This document shows, piece by piece, positions 1-9,906 of a DNA stretch of 64,000 nt (its first letter is position 1; every line of letters starts with the position of its first letter). Source of the DNA: Candidatus Eiseniibacteriota bacterium (GTDB lineage: Bacteria; Joyebacterota; Joyebacteria; Joyebacterales; Joyebacteraceae); NCBI GenBank assembly GCA_030622115.1, contig JAUXGN010000001.1, positions 62,001-126,000 of the forward strand, read 5' to 3'. Below the pieces are notes generated by a model. That model worked only from the letters and a program-made list of their open reading frames with translations, did no database searches and was not told the DNA's origin. The position numbers and the translations under genes are program-made.

Positions 1-1815
1 TACGCTGAGGCGGTGGCAAGGGTCAGTGCGATCACGCGGCTTCTGTCCAGCGGAGATGAGGCGTTCCTTCTGACTGCGTCCTCGCCCACAGAGGTTGTGA
101 TCGGGGACGGCACGTTCAGCCCGGACGTGCTCCACGCTGAACTCTCCGCTCTCGAACCGACTGACGCCGGCACCGACTACCCGCGCGCGGTGAGTGCGGC
201 GCTCGCGTATCTTGCGGAGTCGCGGAACCTGAATCGCGAGCTGTACGTAGTCGGCGACATGCAGCGAACAGGGTGGGAGAGTGAGATCGGAGCATCAGTT
301 GAGGCGAGCGCTGAGACTGGATTGCCTGTCGAGGCGGTCGGGGAAGGGGTGCGCGGATACGTCATCCCGGTTGTGGGGCCGACCGGCAACTGTGCCGTCA
401 CGGCCGTTCGGGTGGAGAGACGCTACGGCGGTACTCCCGGCATGTACGCTGTTGTTGCAGAGGCGCGGAACTTCGGTGCAAGACCATGTGATATCCCAGT
501 TCGCCTCTTCGTCGATGGTATCCAGGTGGGGCAAACCGGAGTGGCAATCGACGCGGGCGCCACAGCGAGCGCCGCGTTTTCGACGGCCGTGGATGTGAGC
601 GAGTGGCACTCGGGGTGGGTTGAGATTGCGACGGATGTTCTGGATGCCGACAACCGGCGATACTTCGTCATCCGTCCTGAGGAACGCATCGAAGTGCTGG
701 TCGTGCGAGGCGACGGCGTGCCCGATGGTGGTGGGCACGTTGGCGCGTCCGAGGGTGGTGGGCACGACGGCGCGCCCGACGACTGGTACTACATAGCGCG
801 CGCGCTCGATCCGACCCGCGGCGGCGAACGGTTCCATCCGGTGGTCTTGATGGTCGGGGCGCTGGCGCATCAGGAGGAAGGTCGCTTCCCTGTGGTCGTG
901 CTGGCGGACATCGACAGGCTTGATGACGCCGGTGAACGTTGGATCGAGCGACATCTCTCTGATGGAGGAGGTGTCCTGGCGGTTCTTGGTGACGGGACGG
1001 ATATCCGATACTGGAACGCCGAGTTGCTTCCCCTTCTCGCCGGAGGCTCCATAGTCGCACCGGTAGAAAGGCGTGGAGGCGTGAGGTTGGCGCCCGTGTC
1101 GGCGGGGCATCCACTTCTTGCCGGGTTCGTGTTTGGGGACCGGCTGATCGATGACGTGGCTGTCAGAAAGGCGTTCCGAGTAGTGATCGGGGGGGCGGAC
1201 GAGATCATGGAACTGCCGGGCGTGGGTCCGGCAATGGTAGCGACGACACCACCGGTTGGAGGTGCAGCGGCTCTCCTGTACACAGGCATTGACCCGGCGT
1301 GGAGTGATATCTCCCGAAGCGGGCTGCTGGTGCCGCTGCTTCACAGGATCACGGGGCGGCTCGCGGAACCGTCCGTCCGTCAACTCGACAGTGAGGTAGG
1401 TGGCGATCTTACGGTCCCCTATGATCCCTCACACTCAGGCACTCCGATCGTCTTCCTTCCTGACGGTGGTGAGGAATCAGCCGTCAGGATATCCGGTCCC
1501 CGCGGCGGCGCCGCCATCCGCCGTGTCCGTCAGACTGGGATCTACGAGTTCACGGAGAACGGAGAACTCCGCGCGCTGGGAGCCGTCAATCTGCCTGAGC
1601 AGGAATCAAACCTGGGAGCAGTAGACGAAGCAGGTCTGGCTGAGCTGCTTGATCCACTTGAGATCAGGGTGATCGAGTCCGGAGCCGGGCTCGAAGAGGA
1701 AATCCTCGTGGCCAGACACGGGCGAGAGCTCTGGCGCGCGTTCGTCTACGTTGCACTCATGCTTCTGGCCGCCGAGATGTACGTCGCGCGCCCCAGGTTT
1801 GCGCCGGAACGATAG
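1..1815 (+). CDS. BatA/VWA-like membrane protein, 5' end cut off by the window
   Basis: The reading frame is open at base 1, so the GTG at 13 is probably internal and the true start lies upstream. The first 80 residues resemble the end of a von Willebrand A domain as found in BatA-type aerotolerance proteins (motif ELYVVGDMQRTGW). A CARDB-like beta domain follows at about residues 120-220. Next comes a domain like the DUF4159/GATase-like part of these proteins (VVLADIDRLDDAGERWIERH). The protein ends in one membrane helix (LWRAFVYVALMLLAAEMYVA). It probably acts in the cell envelope, where Bat proteins work with MoxR ATPases and DUF58 proteins; none of those is visible here. A tandem 27-base repeat inserts two GGGH-type units near residue 245. 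The family call is from memory of Bat clusters and is moderately sure. Confidence 0.6.
   Translation, partial: YAEAVARVSAITRLLSSGDEAFLLTASSPTEVVIGDGTFSPDVLHAELSALEPTDAGTDYPRAVSAALAYLAESRNLNRELYVVGDMQRTGWESEIGASVEASAETGLPVEAVGEGVRGYVIPVVGPTGNCAVTAVRVERRYGGTPGMYAVVAEARNFGARPCDIPVRLFVDGIQVGQTGVAIDAGATASAAFSTAVDVSEWHSGWVEIATDVLDADNRRYFVIRPEERIEVLVVRGDGVPDGGGHVGASEGGGHDGAPDDWYYIARALDPTRGGERFHPVVLMVGALAHQEEGRFPVVVLADIDRLDDAGERWIERHLSDGGGVLAVLGDGTDIRYWNAELLPLLAGGSIVAPVERRGGVRLAPVSAGHPLLAGFVFGDRLIDDVAVRKAFRVVIGGADEIMELPGVGPAMVATTPPVGGAAALLYTGIDPAWSDISRSGLLVPLLHRITGRLAEPSVRQLDSEVGGDLTVPYDPSHSGTPIVFLPDGGEESAVRISGPRGGAAIRRVRQTGIYEFTENGELRALGAVNLPEQESNLGAVDEAGLAELLDPLEIRVIESGAGLEEEILVARHGRELWRAFVYVALMLLAAEMYVARPRFAPER
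727..780 (+). repeat. two tandem 27-base repeats inside the VWA-like gene
   Basis: Units at 727-753 and 754-780 begin GGTGGTGGGCACG and differ at a few bases. They keep the frame and encode two copies of GGGHxGA(S/P)(E/D). They sit between two predicted domains, so they look like a linker expansion. Confidence 0.8.
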
Positions 1816-1888
1816 CTTCATCACCGCCGTCCCGATCGTTGGAACAGACGCGGCCGCCATGGTACACGGAAGGCCGAAAGAGGAATCG

Positions 1889-4800
1889 ATGCCGGGCAGA
1901 AGGATAGTCGAGTTGGCGAGCGAGGCCGAGCCGTTCGAACGGATCGTCCGGAGGATCGCCAGGGGGAAAAACCGGTTCTGGGTAGGCGGCCTCATGGGGT
2001 CGTCGAAGACCCTTCTTGCGGCCGTGCTCAAGAAGCGATTCCCTCACGTGTGGGTCGTTGTGGCACCTGCCCTGTCCGATGCAGAGCACGTCTACGACGA
2101 TCTCGTAACCTACCTGGGTGATGGAGGCGTGAAGCTCTTCAGCGAGTGGGAGACGCTTCCGTACGACCGCCGCTCCCCGCTCTCCACGATCACCGAGACC
2201 AGACTTGTCACGCTGAACAAGCTCGTTCAAGGGGAATCTCTCGTCGTCGTGACCACGCCCAAGGCCATGATGCAGAGAACTCTCTCTCGCCGTCTTCTGG
2301 CCGACGCAACAATACGGATCTCGCTCGGCGGTTCCTTGTCGACCCAGGGGTTCGCGCGCGACATGGCGGACATGGGATATCGCAGGGTCAGAATGGTGGA
2401 GGAGTTCGGGGAGTTCAGTATCCGAGGGGGCATCGTGGACGTGCTCCCGTTCGGCTACGACGATCCCATAAGGCTCGAACTTGAGGATGACGTCGTCGCA
2501 TCGATTCGCCAGTTCGAGGTCTACACGCAGCGGTCGGTCCAGGAACTTGAGAACGCAGTCATTCTGCCGCGCCGGGAGGTCGCTCTCCTGAGGGAGGGAG
2601 CCGGGGAACTGGCGCAGAGTCTCAGGAAGGCGCACCCGGTCGATTCCGAGGACAGAGATCACCTTCTGAACTGTCTGGAAGAGAAGTTCTACTTCGAAGG
2701 AGTCGAGCAGTACATCCCCATCATCCATCCCGATGCGGAAACGCTTGCCGATTATCTACCCGCTGATGCAGGCGTCATCATGATCAGAGAGGACGAAATC
2801 TGGGACAGAGCGGAACAGATCTCGCTTGAGGCCGCCAAGATTTACATGGACAAGCGCGAGCGGATGCCCCTGTGCGAACCCGAGTCACTTCTTGTTCCGT
2901 TCGACAGGCTCATGGCACGCCTCGGTAAGCGGCCGCTCGTGGCCATGGGGCTCATCAGAAGCAGAGCACTGGAGAATCTGCCTCGTATCGACGTGAGGTC
3001 GAAGCGCCAGGAGTCGTTCGGTTCAGACCTGGAGGGCCTGAGGAAGCACTTGAGTGAACTCTCGGGACTCAATCAAGTCTTTGTCATGTGCGACAATCGC
3101 GGCCAGGCCACCAGACTGTCGGAGCTTCTTGGCGAGACAGCCACCGATGTAGCCTTGGAACTTGGCAGCCTCGAGAGGGGCTTCTCCCTGTATGAGGCCG
3201 GCCTGGTCGTCTACACAGATCACGACATATTCGATCGGTACAGGCGGAGGCGACGCAGGAAGTTCCGCGGCGGGGCGCCAATATCAAGCTTCGAGGCGCT
3301 CGAGGAGGGAGACTATGTCGTTCACATCAATCACGGCATAGGACGCTACGTGGGCATAACCCGTGTTGAGGCCGACGGGAGGTTCATTGACTGTGTCATC
3401 GTCGAATACGCCGAGAGCGGACGGCTCTACGTACCGACCGATGAGATCGACAGACTGCAGAAGTACGTGGGGAAAGAGGAGAAGAACCCTCGCCTGAACA
3501 GGCTTGGCGGCGCTGCATGGCAGAAAACCAAGGCGCATGCCAAGCGTGCAGTAGAGAAACTCGCCAGGGAACTCCTCGAACTCTACGCTGCCAGAAAGGC
3601 CCTTCCGGGGTCGGCCTTCCCCGAGGATACCGTCTGGCAACGGGAACTCGAAGCTTCGTTCATCTATGAAGAGACGGTCGACCAGCTGAGCGCAACGGAG
3701 GACATCAAGCGCGACATGGAGTCACCGAAGCCGATGGATCGGTTGATCTGCGGCGATGTCGGATTCGGCAAGACCGAAGTCGCCATGCGCGCTGCCTTCA
3801 AGGCGATCATATCCGGACGACAGGTTGCCGTTCTGGTTCCCACCACTATCCTGGCGCAGCAGCACCTGATCACCTTCCGGGACCGGTTCGCCGAATACCC
3901 CGTGCTCGTGGAGGTGCTGTCGCGCTTCCGGACCGCGAAGGAGCAGGAGGATATCATCGCGAGGTTGGCCGAGGGGAAGGTGGATGTTCTCATCGGCACG
4001 CACAGGCTCATCCAGAAGGACGTCAAGTTCAAGGATCTGGGTCTCCTGGTGATCGACGAGGAACAGCAGTTCGGTGTTCTTCACAAGGAGTCGATCCAGC
4101 GCCTCCGGAAGACGGTGGATGTGCTGACGATGACGGCGACCCCGATACCCAGGACGCTTCACATGTCGATCATGGGTGCACGTGACATGTCGATAATCGC
4201 AACCCCCCCAAGGGACCGGCTTCCCGTGAGAACGGAGATAGCGCCGTTTGACGATGAGCTCATCGAGGAAGCCATCATGCGCGAGGTGGACCGCGGCGGG
4301 CAGGTCTACTTCGTCCATAACCGCGTCCAGACCATCGAGGCCATGGCCTCTCACCTGCGCCAGAAACTGCGTGACGTTGTCATTGATGTCGGCCACGGCC
4401 AGATGCCGGAGCGGCAGCTCGAGACAGCGATGCTGCGGTTCCTTGAGGGGAAGATAGACGTCCTTGTGTGCAGCATGATTATCGAGTCCGGGCTGGATAT
4501 CCCGAACGTGAACACGATCATCGTGAACAGAGCCGATCGCTTCGGGCTGGCCCAGCTCTACCAGCTACGCGGGCGGGTCGGTCGGTCTGATCACCGCGCG
4601 TACGCCTACCTGCTCGTGCCGAACGACAGGAACATCACCCTTGTGGCAAGAAGGAGGCTCGCAGCCATCCAGGAGTTCACGGAACTCTCGTCAGGCTACA
4701 AGCTTGCGATGCGCGACCTTGAGATCCGCGGGGCCGGGAACATTTTGGGCGCCGAGCAGCACGGTCACATGCTCGCCATAGGTTTCAACCTGTATGCTCG

Positions 4801-5305
4801 CCTGTTGCGCGGCGCGGTCCTTGAGCAGAAGGGTGAGGTGCCGGAGGAGAAGCATGAGCCGGCAATTCATATCAAGGTCGATGCATATATCCCAGACAGC
4901 TACCTTGCAGACAATGACATGAAGCTCAATGTCTACAAGCGGATGCGGGACACAGAGGATGAAGAGGCGCTGGAGGAGCTTCGGGAGGAGCTCGCGGACC
5001 GATTCGGGCGGCCACCCGGGGAAGTTGAAGCGCTCCTGGATGTGCAGGGCCTCAAACTCGCATGCGTCGCGGCCGGTGTTGAGGAGATTTCGACGATAAG
5101 AGGGCGAATCGAGGCGAGGTTCTCGCTGTCGAAAACGCCGAAGCCGGGGCAGATCAGGCGAGTACTGGAGGCAAGCGAGGAGAAACTCGAATTCACGGCG
5201 ACATCGGGCCTGACGGTCTGCTTTGAATCACCGCGGGACCGGCGCGAGGCGCTCAGGGTTGGGAGAAAGGTGTTGAAGCTGTTCATCGAGTGTGCTAAAT
5301 TGTGA
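1889..5305 (+). CDS. mfd: Transcription-repair coupling factor Mfd
   Basis: Mfd is a DNA translocase that removes stalled RNA polymerase and recruits UvrA to the lesion. The 1138-residue product has the normal family length. In order: a UvrB-like N-terminal module with a degenerate P-loop (GSSKT); a CarD-like RNA polymerase interaction domain at about residue 474 (GDYVVHINHGIGRYVGI); a superfamily 2 helicase with Walker A GDVGFGKTE at about 621, DEEQ box and TATPIPRTLHMS; the RGRVGRSDHRAYAYLL translocation (TRG) region; and a TRCF C-terminal domain. The ORF track starts at 1751 inside the preceding gene. I chose the ATG at 1889 because AAAGAGG lies five bases upstream and the protein then begins like other Mfd proteins. 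A strong terminator follows the stop. Confidence 0.97.
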   Translation: MPGRRIVELASEAEPFERIVRRIARGKNRFWVGGLMGSSKTLLAAVLKKRFPHVWVVVAPALSDAEHVYDDLVTYLGDGGVKLFSEWETLPYDRRSPLSTITETRLVTLNKLVQGESLVVVTTPKAMMQRTLSRRLLADATIRISLGGSLSTQGFARDMADMGYRRVRMVEEFGEFSIRGGIVDVLPFGYDDPIRLELEDDVVASIRQFEVYTQRSVQELENAVILPRREVALLREGAGELAQSLRKAHPVDSEDRDHLLNCLEEKFYFEGVEQYIPIIHPDAETLADYLPADAGVIMIREDEIWDRAEQISLEAAKIYMDKRERMPLCEPESLLVPFDRLMARLGKRPLVAMGLIRSRALENLPRIDVRSKRQESFGSDLEGLRKHLSELSGLNQVFVMCDNRGQATRLSELLGETATDVALELGSLERGFSLYEAGLVVYTDHDIFDRYRRRRRRKFRGGAPISSFEALEEGDYVVHINHGIGRYVGITRVEADGRFIDCVIVEYAESGRLYVPTDEIDRLQKYVGKEEKNPRLNRLGGAAWQKTKAHAKRAVEKLARELLELYAARKALPGSAFPEDTVWQRELEASFIYEETVDQLSATEDIKRDMESPKPMDRLICGDVGFGKTEVAMRAAFKAIISGRQVAVLVPTTILAQQHLITFRDRFAEYPVLVEVLSRFRTAKEQEDIIARLAEGKVDVLIGTHRLIQKDVKFKDLGLLVIDEEQQFGVLHKESIQRLRKTVDVLTMTATPIPRTLHMSIMGARDMSIIATPPRDRLPVRTEIAPFDDELIEEAIMREVDRGGQVYFVHNRVQTIEAMASHLRQKLRDVVIDVGHGQMPERQLETAMLRFLEGKIDVLVCSMIIESGLDIPNVNTIIVNRADRFGLAQLYQLRGRVGRSDHRAYAYLLVPNDRNITLVARRRLAAIQEFTELSSGYKLAMRDLEIRGAGNILGAEQHGHMLAIGFNLYARLLRGAVLEQKGEVPEEKHEPAIHIKVDAYIPDSYLADNDMKLNVYKRMRDTEDEEALEELREELADRFGRPPGEVEALLDVQGLKLACVAAGVEEISTIRGRIEARFSLSKTPKPGQIRRVLEASEEKLEFTATSGLTVCFESPRDRREALRVGRKVLKLFIECAKL

Positions 5306-5316
5306 TCTGAATGTGC

Positions 5317-5338
5317 GAGCCCGAGAGCGGGCTCTTTT
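5317..5338 (+). terminator. Rho-independent terminator after mfd
   Basis: A perfect 7-bp stem, GAGCCCG/CGGGCTC, with an AGAG loop is followed by TTTT. It starts 12 bases after the mfd stop codon. Confidence 0.9.
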
Positions 5339-5424
5339 GGTATGGCTAACTTCCGACAGTACAAAGGAATAGGCTCGCGTGAGGAACAATGCGAGCGCGT
5401 TTCCGTAGCGAAAGGAGCAGGACG

Positions 5425-7239
5425 ATGAGGAGATTGACCGCTATGGCACTACTGTTCGCGGTCGTCGCTCTTCTGGCCGGCTGCGCAGGGCCGGGCGAGA
5501 AGCCCGTGGTTACGCTGACCGACCAGAACGGCGTCATTGAATCGCGCGCAGTAACGGTCGCCTACGTGAATGACCGGATGGACAAGATGCCGCCGATGCT
5601 CCTGCCGGGAATCGGTGGAGACGAGGGCAAGCTTGCGTTCCTCGATGAGATCATCAGAAAGGAACTCCTGGTCATTGGGGGCTACAGGATCAGCATAGAT
5701 CAGGATCCACGGCTCCAGGATGCTCTCGATCATTTCACGAGTACGAAGACCGAGGATATGCTTCGCCAGGAACTCATAGTAGAGCCAAGTCAGGTCACGC
5801 CCGAAGACGTGCGAGAGTACTATGACGTACGCGACGCGCTCTTCCAGATGCGGGAGATAGTCCTCAACGACGAGGCTCTTGCTCAGGAAGCGTACCGTCG
5901 GGTCACAGAAGGCGGAGAGGATTTCGCCGATGTGGCGAGGGAGGTATCCACAGCGAGCACGGCGGTGGATGGAGGAAGAAGAAGCAGGGTAGATTCATGG
6001 CAGGATTTCCACCCGCTGATCCGGGTAGGCATTCGCGACCTCGTGAAGGATGAGATCTGTGAGCCGATCGAGGCGAGCGGCTCCTACTATATCTTCCTTG
6101 TGCTCTCCCGCAAGACGCCCACTGACCGTGAGCCGCTCGAGGGCAAGCACCTCGCCGGGGTCACAATGGAGGCCAAGTCCTTCAGGCGCGACCTGACGCA
6201 GTTCCATGTCATAGAGGGGTGGATGTCCGAAGCCGACATCACCTACAACGATGAAGCGGTGGATCTGGCAGGTACCAGGATCGAAGAGAAGATCTTCGAA
6301 CTCATCCCCCCGAGCGAGGAACGGCTTGAGAGTGCAGATGCCATCGAGCGCGCGCAGACGCAGATAGTCCCCGATTTCACAGAGGAAGAGGGGCAGATGG
6401 AGTTCACGCGCTTCAGGGTCGGCGGGCAGGAGCACATCTGGACGCTCGGAGACTATGCGAGGATCCTGAGTGAATCGCCCGGCATCGAGACGCCAAAGAG
6501 CGGCAGTCGGGTCTACGTCACAGACTCGGTCATCAAGCGCGTGTTCAATATGATCAAGGAGTACGAGATAGAGAAGCGAGGCTATCTCACAAGCCGTGAG
6601 ATGCAGGACTACCTGGCTGAACGATTTGAAGAGGGGATCGTGGATCTCACCTATGAGGCAGAGGTCCTTCAGAAGACGGTAACGCCGTCCGGGCAGGAAG
6701 TCAGAGACTACTTCCGGTCGCACCGAGAGGATTTCGTGCGACCGCCGAGAGCCGATGTCCAGCAGATACTCGTTGGGACAGAGGCGGCGGCGAACCTCAT
6801 CCTCCAGCGGATCAGAGAGGGAGAGGCCGATTTCGCCGCGATGGTTCGGAAGCACTCGATAAATGAGTGGAGCAAGGCGAAGGACGGCGTCATCACAGAT
6901 ATCATGCAGGGCGAGGGACGACTCGCGTACATCCAGGAGCCGTCGTTCTCCGTCGACATCGGGCGGATAAGTGAGCCGGTTCGCGCGCCGGGCGGCTATG
7001 CGTTGGTGAAAGTGCTCGCACGTTATCCCGAGGAGCAACTCGATTTCAGTGTTGTTGGTGAAAGCGTTGTAGCAACACTCGTCGGCCAGCGGAGAGAGGA
7101 TGCCTTGAAGATCTTCCTCGACGATGTCAGGGCAAGTGTCGATATCGAGATCCATGAAGGCAATCTCCAGTACGTCAGCGATCCACTAGACGTGTACATG
7201 GAGAAGGAAGCGCAGCGGGTCACCACGGTCAGAGGTTAG
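5425..7239 (+). CDS. Lipoprotein with two parvulin-like (PpiC) domains
   Basis: This is a probable periplasmic peptidyl-prolyl isomerase/chaperone of the PrsA/SurA kind that assists folding of exported proteins. The start at 5425 has AAAGGAG eight bases upstream; the track start at 5389 would spoil the signal peptide. The N-terminus is a lipoprotein signal with lipobox LLAGC. A SurA-N-like helical region comes first, then a degenerate PpiC domain near residues 140-230. A second PpiC domain lies near 430-545 (ADVQQILVG ... GGYALVKVLARYP). It is the first of three consecutive foldase genes, separated from mfd by a terminator. The first parvulin domain lacks many typical residues and may be non-catalytic. 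Confidence 0.85.
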   Translation: MRRLTAMALLFAVVALLAGCAGPGEKPVVTLTDQNGVIESRAVTVAYVNDRMDKMPPMLLPGIGGDEGKLAFLDEIIRKELLVIGGYRISIDQDPRLQDALDHFTSTKTEDMLRQELIVEPSQVTPEDVREYYDVRDALFQMREIVLNDEALAQEAYRRVTEGGEDFADVAREVSTASTAVDGGRRSRVDSWQDFHPLIRVGIRDLVKDEICEPIEASGSYYIFLVLSRKTPTDREPLEGKHLAGVTMEAKSFRRDLTQFHVIEGWMSEADITYNDEAVDLAGTRIEEKIFELIPPSEERLESADAIERAQTQIVPDFTEEEGQMEFTRFRVGGQEHIWTLGDYARILSESPGIETPKSGSRVYVTDSVIKRVFNMIKEYEIEKRGYLTSREMQDYLAERFEEGIVDLTYEAEVLQKTVTPSGQEVRDYFRSHREDFVRPPRADVQQILVGTEAAANLILQRIREGEADFAAMVRKHSINEWSKAKDGVITDIMQGEGRLAYIQEPSFSVDIGRISEPVRAPGGYALVKVLARYPEEQLDFSVVGESVVATLVGQRREDALKIFLDDVRASVDIEIHEGNLQYVSDPLDVYMEKEAQRVTTVRG

Positions 7240-7268
7240 CCGGCGGTAGGCGCCCACGGCATGCATCG

Positions 7269-7304
7269 GAACGTCCACGGGCGAACAGTGGTCCGTGGAC
7301 GTTC
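7269..7304. other. Perfect 12-bp inverted repeat between two foldase genes
   Basis: GAACGTCCACGG at 7269-7280 pairs perfectly with CCGTGGACGTTC at 7293-7304 across a 12-base loop. No T-run follows, so it is not a classic terminator. It may be a processing or stabilising hairpin in the foldase mRNA, or an operator. Confidence 0.7.
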
Positions 7305-7380
7305 GCGTGAAATGGAGACGTCCTTGTCCGAGTCCACTCCACGCGGATCTCTGCATGTGCCGAGAGAAGGGTAGGCGGAG

Positions 7381-8298
7381 GTGACATTGAAGGGTCTACG
7401 GTTGGCTGTGATACTGATGCTTCTCCTTGCCGTGCTCGCGGGATGCGGGAGGCGAGATGAGGGAGATGCGGTCGCCCGCGTGGAAAGGGCGTCTCTCTCG
7501 ACAGATGAATTCTATGCGTCGATCCCGGAACAGCACCTTGCGATGATGAGCCTCGATGATCAGGAGGAGGCCGTTGAGAATTGGGTGAAGACCGAGCTCT
7601 TCTACCAGGAGGGGCTTCGGTACGGAATAGGGACGGACGACGAGGTTGAGCGCCGCCTTCGGGAGATCGAGCGCGAGCTCATCGCTGAGGAGTACATCAA
7701 GCACCGGATGAGCGAGGTTACCGAGGTGACCGATGACGAGGCGGCGGCGTATTTCGGGGAGCATAAGAACGAGTATGCTATTCAGGTTCGTCTGGCTCAC
7801 ATCCTCGTGAGAAATCGGCCCGAAGCCGAACGCGCCCTCGAGCAGATTCTCAAAGGGACCCCGTTCGAGACCGTCGCCGGGTCATTCTCGATAGATCAGA
7901 CGGCATCGATGGGAGGGGACCTGGGCTACATGCGGCGCGGTGAGATGATCCACGAACTCGAGGAGGTAGCCTTCAGTCTGAAGGTGGGTGAAGTCAGCGA
8001 CGTCATAACGAGCGGGTACGGCTACCATATTCTGAAGGCATTGGATCGCCATCCCGGTGCGGGGCAACCGTCGTTCGAATCGAAACGCTCGGCGGTCCTG
8101 AGCTTTCTCACATCGAAACGCCGCCGGGAGGCGTTCGACGGCTGGCTTCTCGATATCGAAGCTCGTTCGGCCGTGCATGTGGATACGGCGCTCATCAGAC
8201 AGGCGGCCACTGAGAGAATGAGAGGGGCAGGAGATCCGTCGTTCGTAGACCAGATCGACGAGCAGTCCGACGACGATGCTGAGGACGGCACTCCCTAG
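7381..8298 (+). CDS. Parvulin-type peptidyl-prolyl isomerase lipoprotein
   Basis: The GTG start at 7381 is preceded by a GGCGGAGG ribosome site. The 305-residue product begins with a lipoprotein signal ending LAGC, so it should be anchored on the periplasmic face of a membrane. A SurA-N-like helical region (about 30-130) precedes one PpiC domain at about 135-230. That domain carries the usual signatures [22 protein letters not shown] and [12 protein letters not shown], so it may be catalytically active. The tail after residue 270 is acidic and disordered-looking. It sits between two other foldase genes and ends 16 bases before the next start, so the three probably form one transcription unit serving outer-membrane and secreted protein folding. 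Confidence 0.9.
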   Translation: MTLKGLRLAVILMLLLAVLAGCGRRDEGDAVARVERASLSTDEFYASIPEQHLAMMSLDDQEEAVENWVKTELFYQEGLRYGIGTDDEVERRLREIERELIAEEYIKHRMSEVTEVTDDEAAAYFGEHKNEYAIQVRLAHILVRNRPEAERALEQILKGTPFETVAGSFSIDQTASMGGDLGYMRRGEMIHELEEVAFSLKVGEVSDVITSGYGYHILKALDRHPGAGQPSFESKRSAVLSFLTSKRRREAFDGWLLDIEARSAVHVDTALIRQAATERMRGAGDPSFVDQIDEQSDDDAEDGTP

Positions 8299-8314
8299 TG
8301 AACTGGAGGAACCG

Positions 8315-9643
8315 ATGACGAAATCTCACGCTGGGTCTGCAGTAGCGCTGCTACTTGTTGCGACGTTCCTGTTTCCGCCGCCGGCCGTATCTCAGGAGCC
8401 GACTCGCCGGTTCGTCGATGGGATAGCCGCTGTCGTCGGGAACGAGATCATTCTCGAGAGCGACGTGGACGAAGAGCTCTATCTCTTCAATATGAGAACA
8501 GGCGGGGAGGCGCTCTCGGAGGAGAACATCCTCGAGTTCAGGAGCGGCATTGTCAACGAAATGGTCGATGAAATGCTGCTTGTAGCGATGGCTCATCGAG
8601 ACAGCATCATTCTCTCCGCTCGGCGGCTCGATGAGGAGATGACGCGTCGGGTCAATGAGCTGAGGGATCGACATGGCTCTCAGGAAGCACTCGACCGAGC
8701 CCTCGCCGAACAGGATATGACACTTAGAGATCTCAAAGCCATCTACCGCGACGACATCGAGCGCAGGCTTCTGGCTGAACTGGTCGTGCGGCAGGAGGTT
8801 CACGGCAGGATCGACGTGACCTGGCGAGAGGTCGAAGACTACTACGAAGAGCACGGTGCGGAGTTGGGCCATATGCCTGAGTCGTACAGATTCTCGGGGA
8901 TCATGGTTACTGCCAGAGTCAGTGAAGAGGTCAAGCGCACCGCCATCGAGAGGATGACGGAGGCCCGGGCTCGCCTGGATGCGGGCGAAGCGTTCGCCGA
9001 CATCGCCCGTGAATACTCGGACGATGCATCGGCCGCCACCGGCGGGGACTTGGGCTGGTTTGGTCGAGGCGCAATGGTTCCGGAGTTCGAGGAAGCTGCG
9101 TTCGCCCTGGAACCGGGAGAGGTGAGCGGGATCGTACCGTCCCGATTCGGATTTCACATCATCCAGATGCTTGAAAAAGACGGCAACCGTGCTCATGCGC
9201 GCCACATTCTCCTGAAGGTGATGCCGGGGCCGGATGATGAGACGCGTGCCGTGGCGAGGGCGGAGAGTCTCCGGCAGATGGTCCTTGACGGAGCTGATTT
9301 CGCATCCGTGGCGGCCGGCTATTCGGAAGACAAGGCGTCGAGCGCGCGCGGCGGAGACTTGGGCTGGTTCTCTCCGGCAGATCTCGATCCGGCATTCGTT
9401 GCCCCTGTGGCTGCTCTCTCCGAGGGCGAGATGACGGGCGTTCTCAAGGGAGCCGCTGACTACTACGTTCTCCAGTTGACGGGGCACGAGGAGGAGCGCG
9501 CGGCGGAGCTCGACGAGATCCGGGAACAGCTCAAGGACTACATCTTCAATCTCAGAGCGGAGGAGGCGTACATCGCTCTGATGAATCGTCTGAGGAACGA
9601 GATATACATCGACATCCGGACAGAGATGGCGTCCACCCAATGA
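8315..9643 (+). CDS. SurA-like periplasmic chaperone with two PpiC domains
   Basis: The product (about 442 residues from this start) is built like SurA: a cleavable signal peptide ending near AVSQ, a SurA-N domain ([20 protein letters not shown]), then two parvulin domains. The first is near 175-285 ([21 protein letters not shown]), the second near 290-390 ([22 protein letters not shown]). SurA escorts outer-membrane proteins through the periplasm. The ATG at 8315 has CTGGAGGA just upstream; the track start at 8276 overlaps the previous gene and lacks a signal peptide start. The stop overlaps the next gene as ATGA. It could be the functional surA of this organism, but with two more foldases nearby I leave the symbol blank. 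Confidence 0.9.
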   Translation: MTKSHAGSAVALLLVATFLFPPPAVSQEPTRRFVDGIAAVVGNEIILESDVDEELYLFNMRTGGEALSEENILEFRSGIVNEMVDEMLLVAMAHRDSIILSARRLDEEMTRRVNELRDRHGSQEALDRALAEQDMTLRDLKAIYRDDIERRLLAELVVRQEVHGRIDVTWREVEDYYEEHGAELGHMPESYRFSGIMVTARVSEEVKRTAIERMTEARARLDAGEAFADIAREYSDDASAATGGDLGWFGRGAMVPEFEEAAFALEPGEVSGIVPSRFGFHIIQMLEKDGNRAHARHILLKVMPGPDDETRAVARAESLRQMVLDGADFASVAAGYSEDKASSARGGDLGWFSPADLDPAFVAPVAALSEGEMTGVLKGAADYYVLQLTGHEEERAAELDEIREQLKDYIFNLRAEEAYIALMNRLRNEIYIDIRTEMASTQ

Positions 9644-9906
9644 GGCTGGACCAGTTTCTCAAGATCTCGCGGCTCGTGAAGCAACGCAGCATGGCAAAGC
9701 GAGTGTGCGACGCGGGACTCGTCTCCGTTCTTGGCCGGGGCGCGAAGGCAGGTATCGAGGTCAGGGTTGGTGACGAGCTGACGCTCAACATGCGAGACAA
9801 ATTCCTGCGAGTCAGGATCAGCGAGATACCTGCCGGTAATGTCCGCAAGGAGCAGGCGCGAACGCTCTACGAGATAATCGAGGAGAGAGATGTATCAGCC
9901 TACTGA
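9640..9906 (+). CDS. Small S4-domain RNA-binding protein, RqcP/YabO-Hsp15 family
   Basis: The product is 88 residues, almost entirely one S4 RNA-binding domain ([39 protein letters not shown]). Family members bind the 50S subunit with peptidyl-tRNA after ribosome splitting; RqcP works with RqcH in adding Ala tails to stalled chains, and Hsp15 has a related rescue role. No rqcH is in the window. Its start overlaps the surA-like stop (ATGA) and its 3' end overlaps pdxA by 17 bases, so translation of the three is probably coupled. Length fits RqcP/YabO better than the longer Hsp15. Confidence 0.85.
   Translation: MRLDQFLKISRLVKQRSMAKRVCDAGLVSVLGRGAKAGIEVRVGDELTLNMRDKFLRVRISEIPAGNVRKEQARTLYEIIEERDVSAY

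Noticed and set aside
295-1383. 362-residue - strand ORF
   Set aside because: Shadow of the VWA-like gene; His/Arg-rich with no family or start signal.
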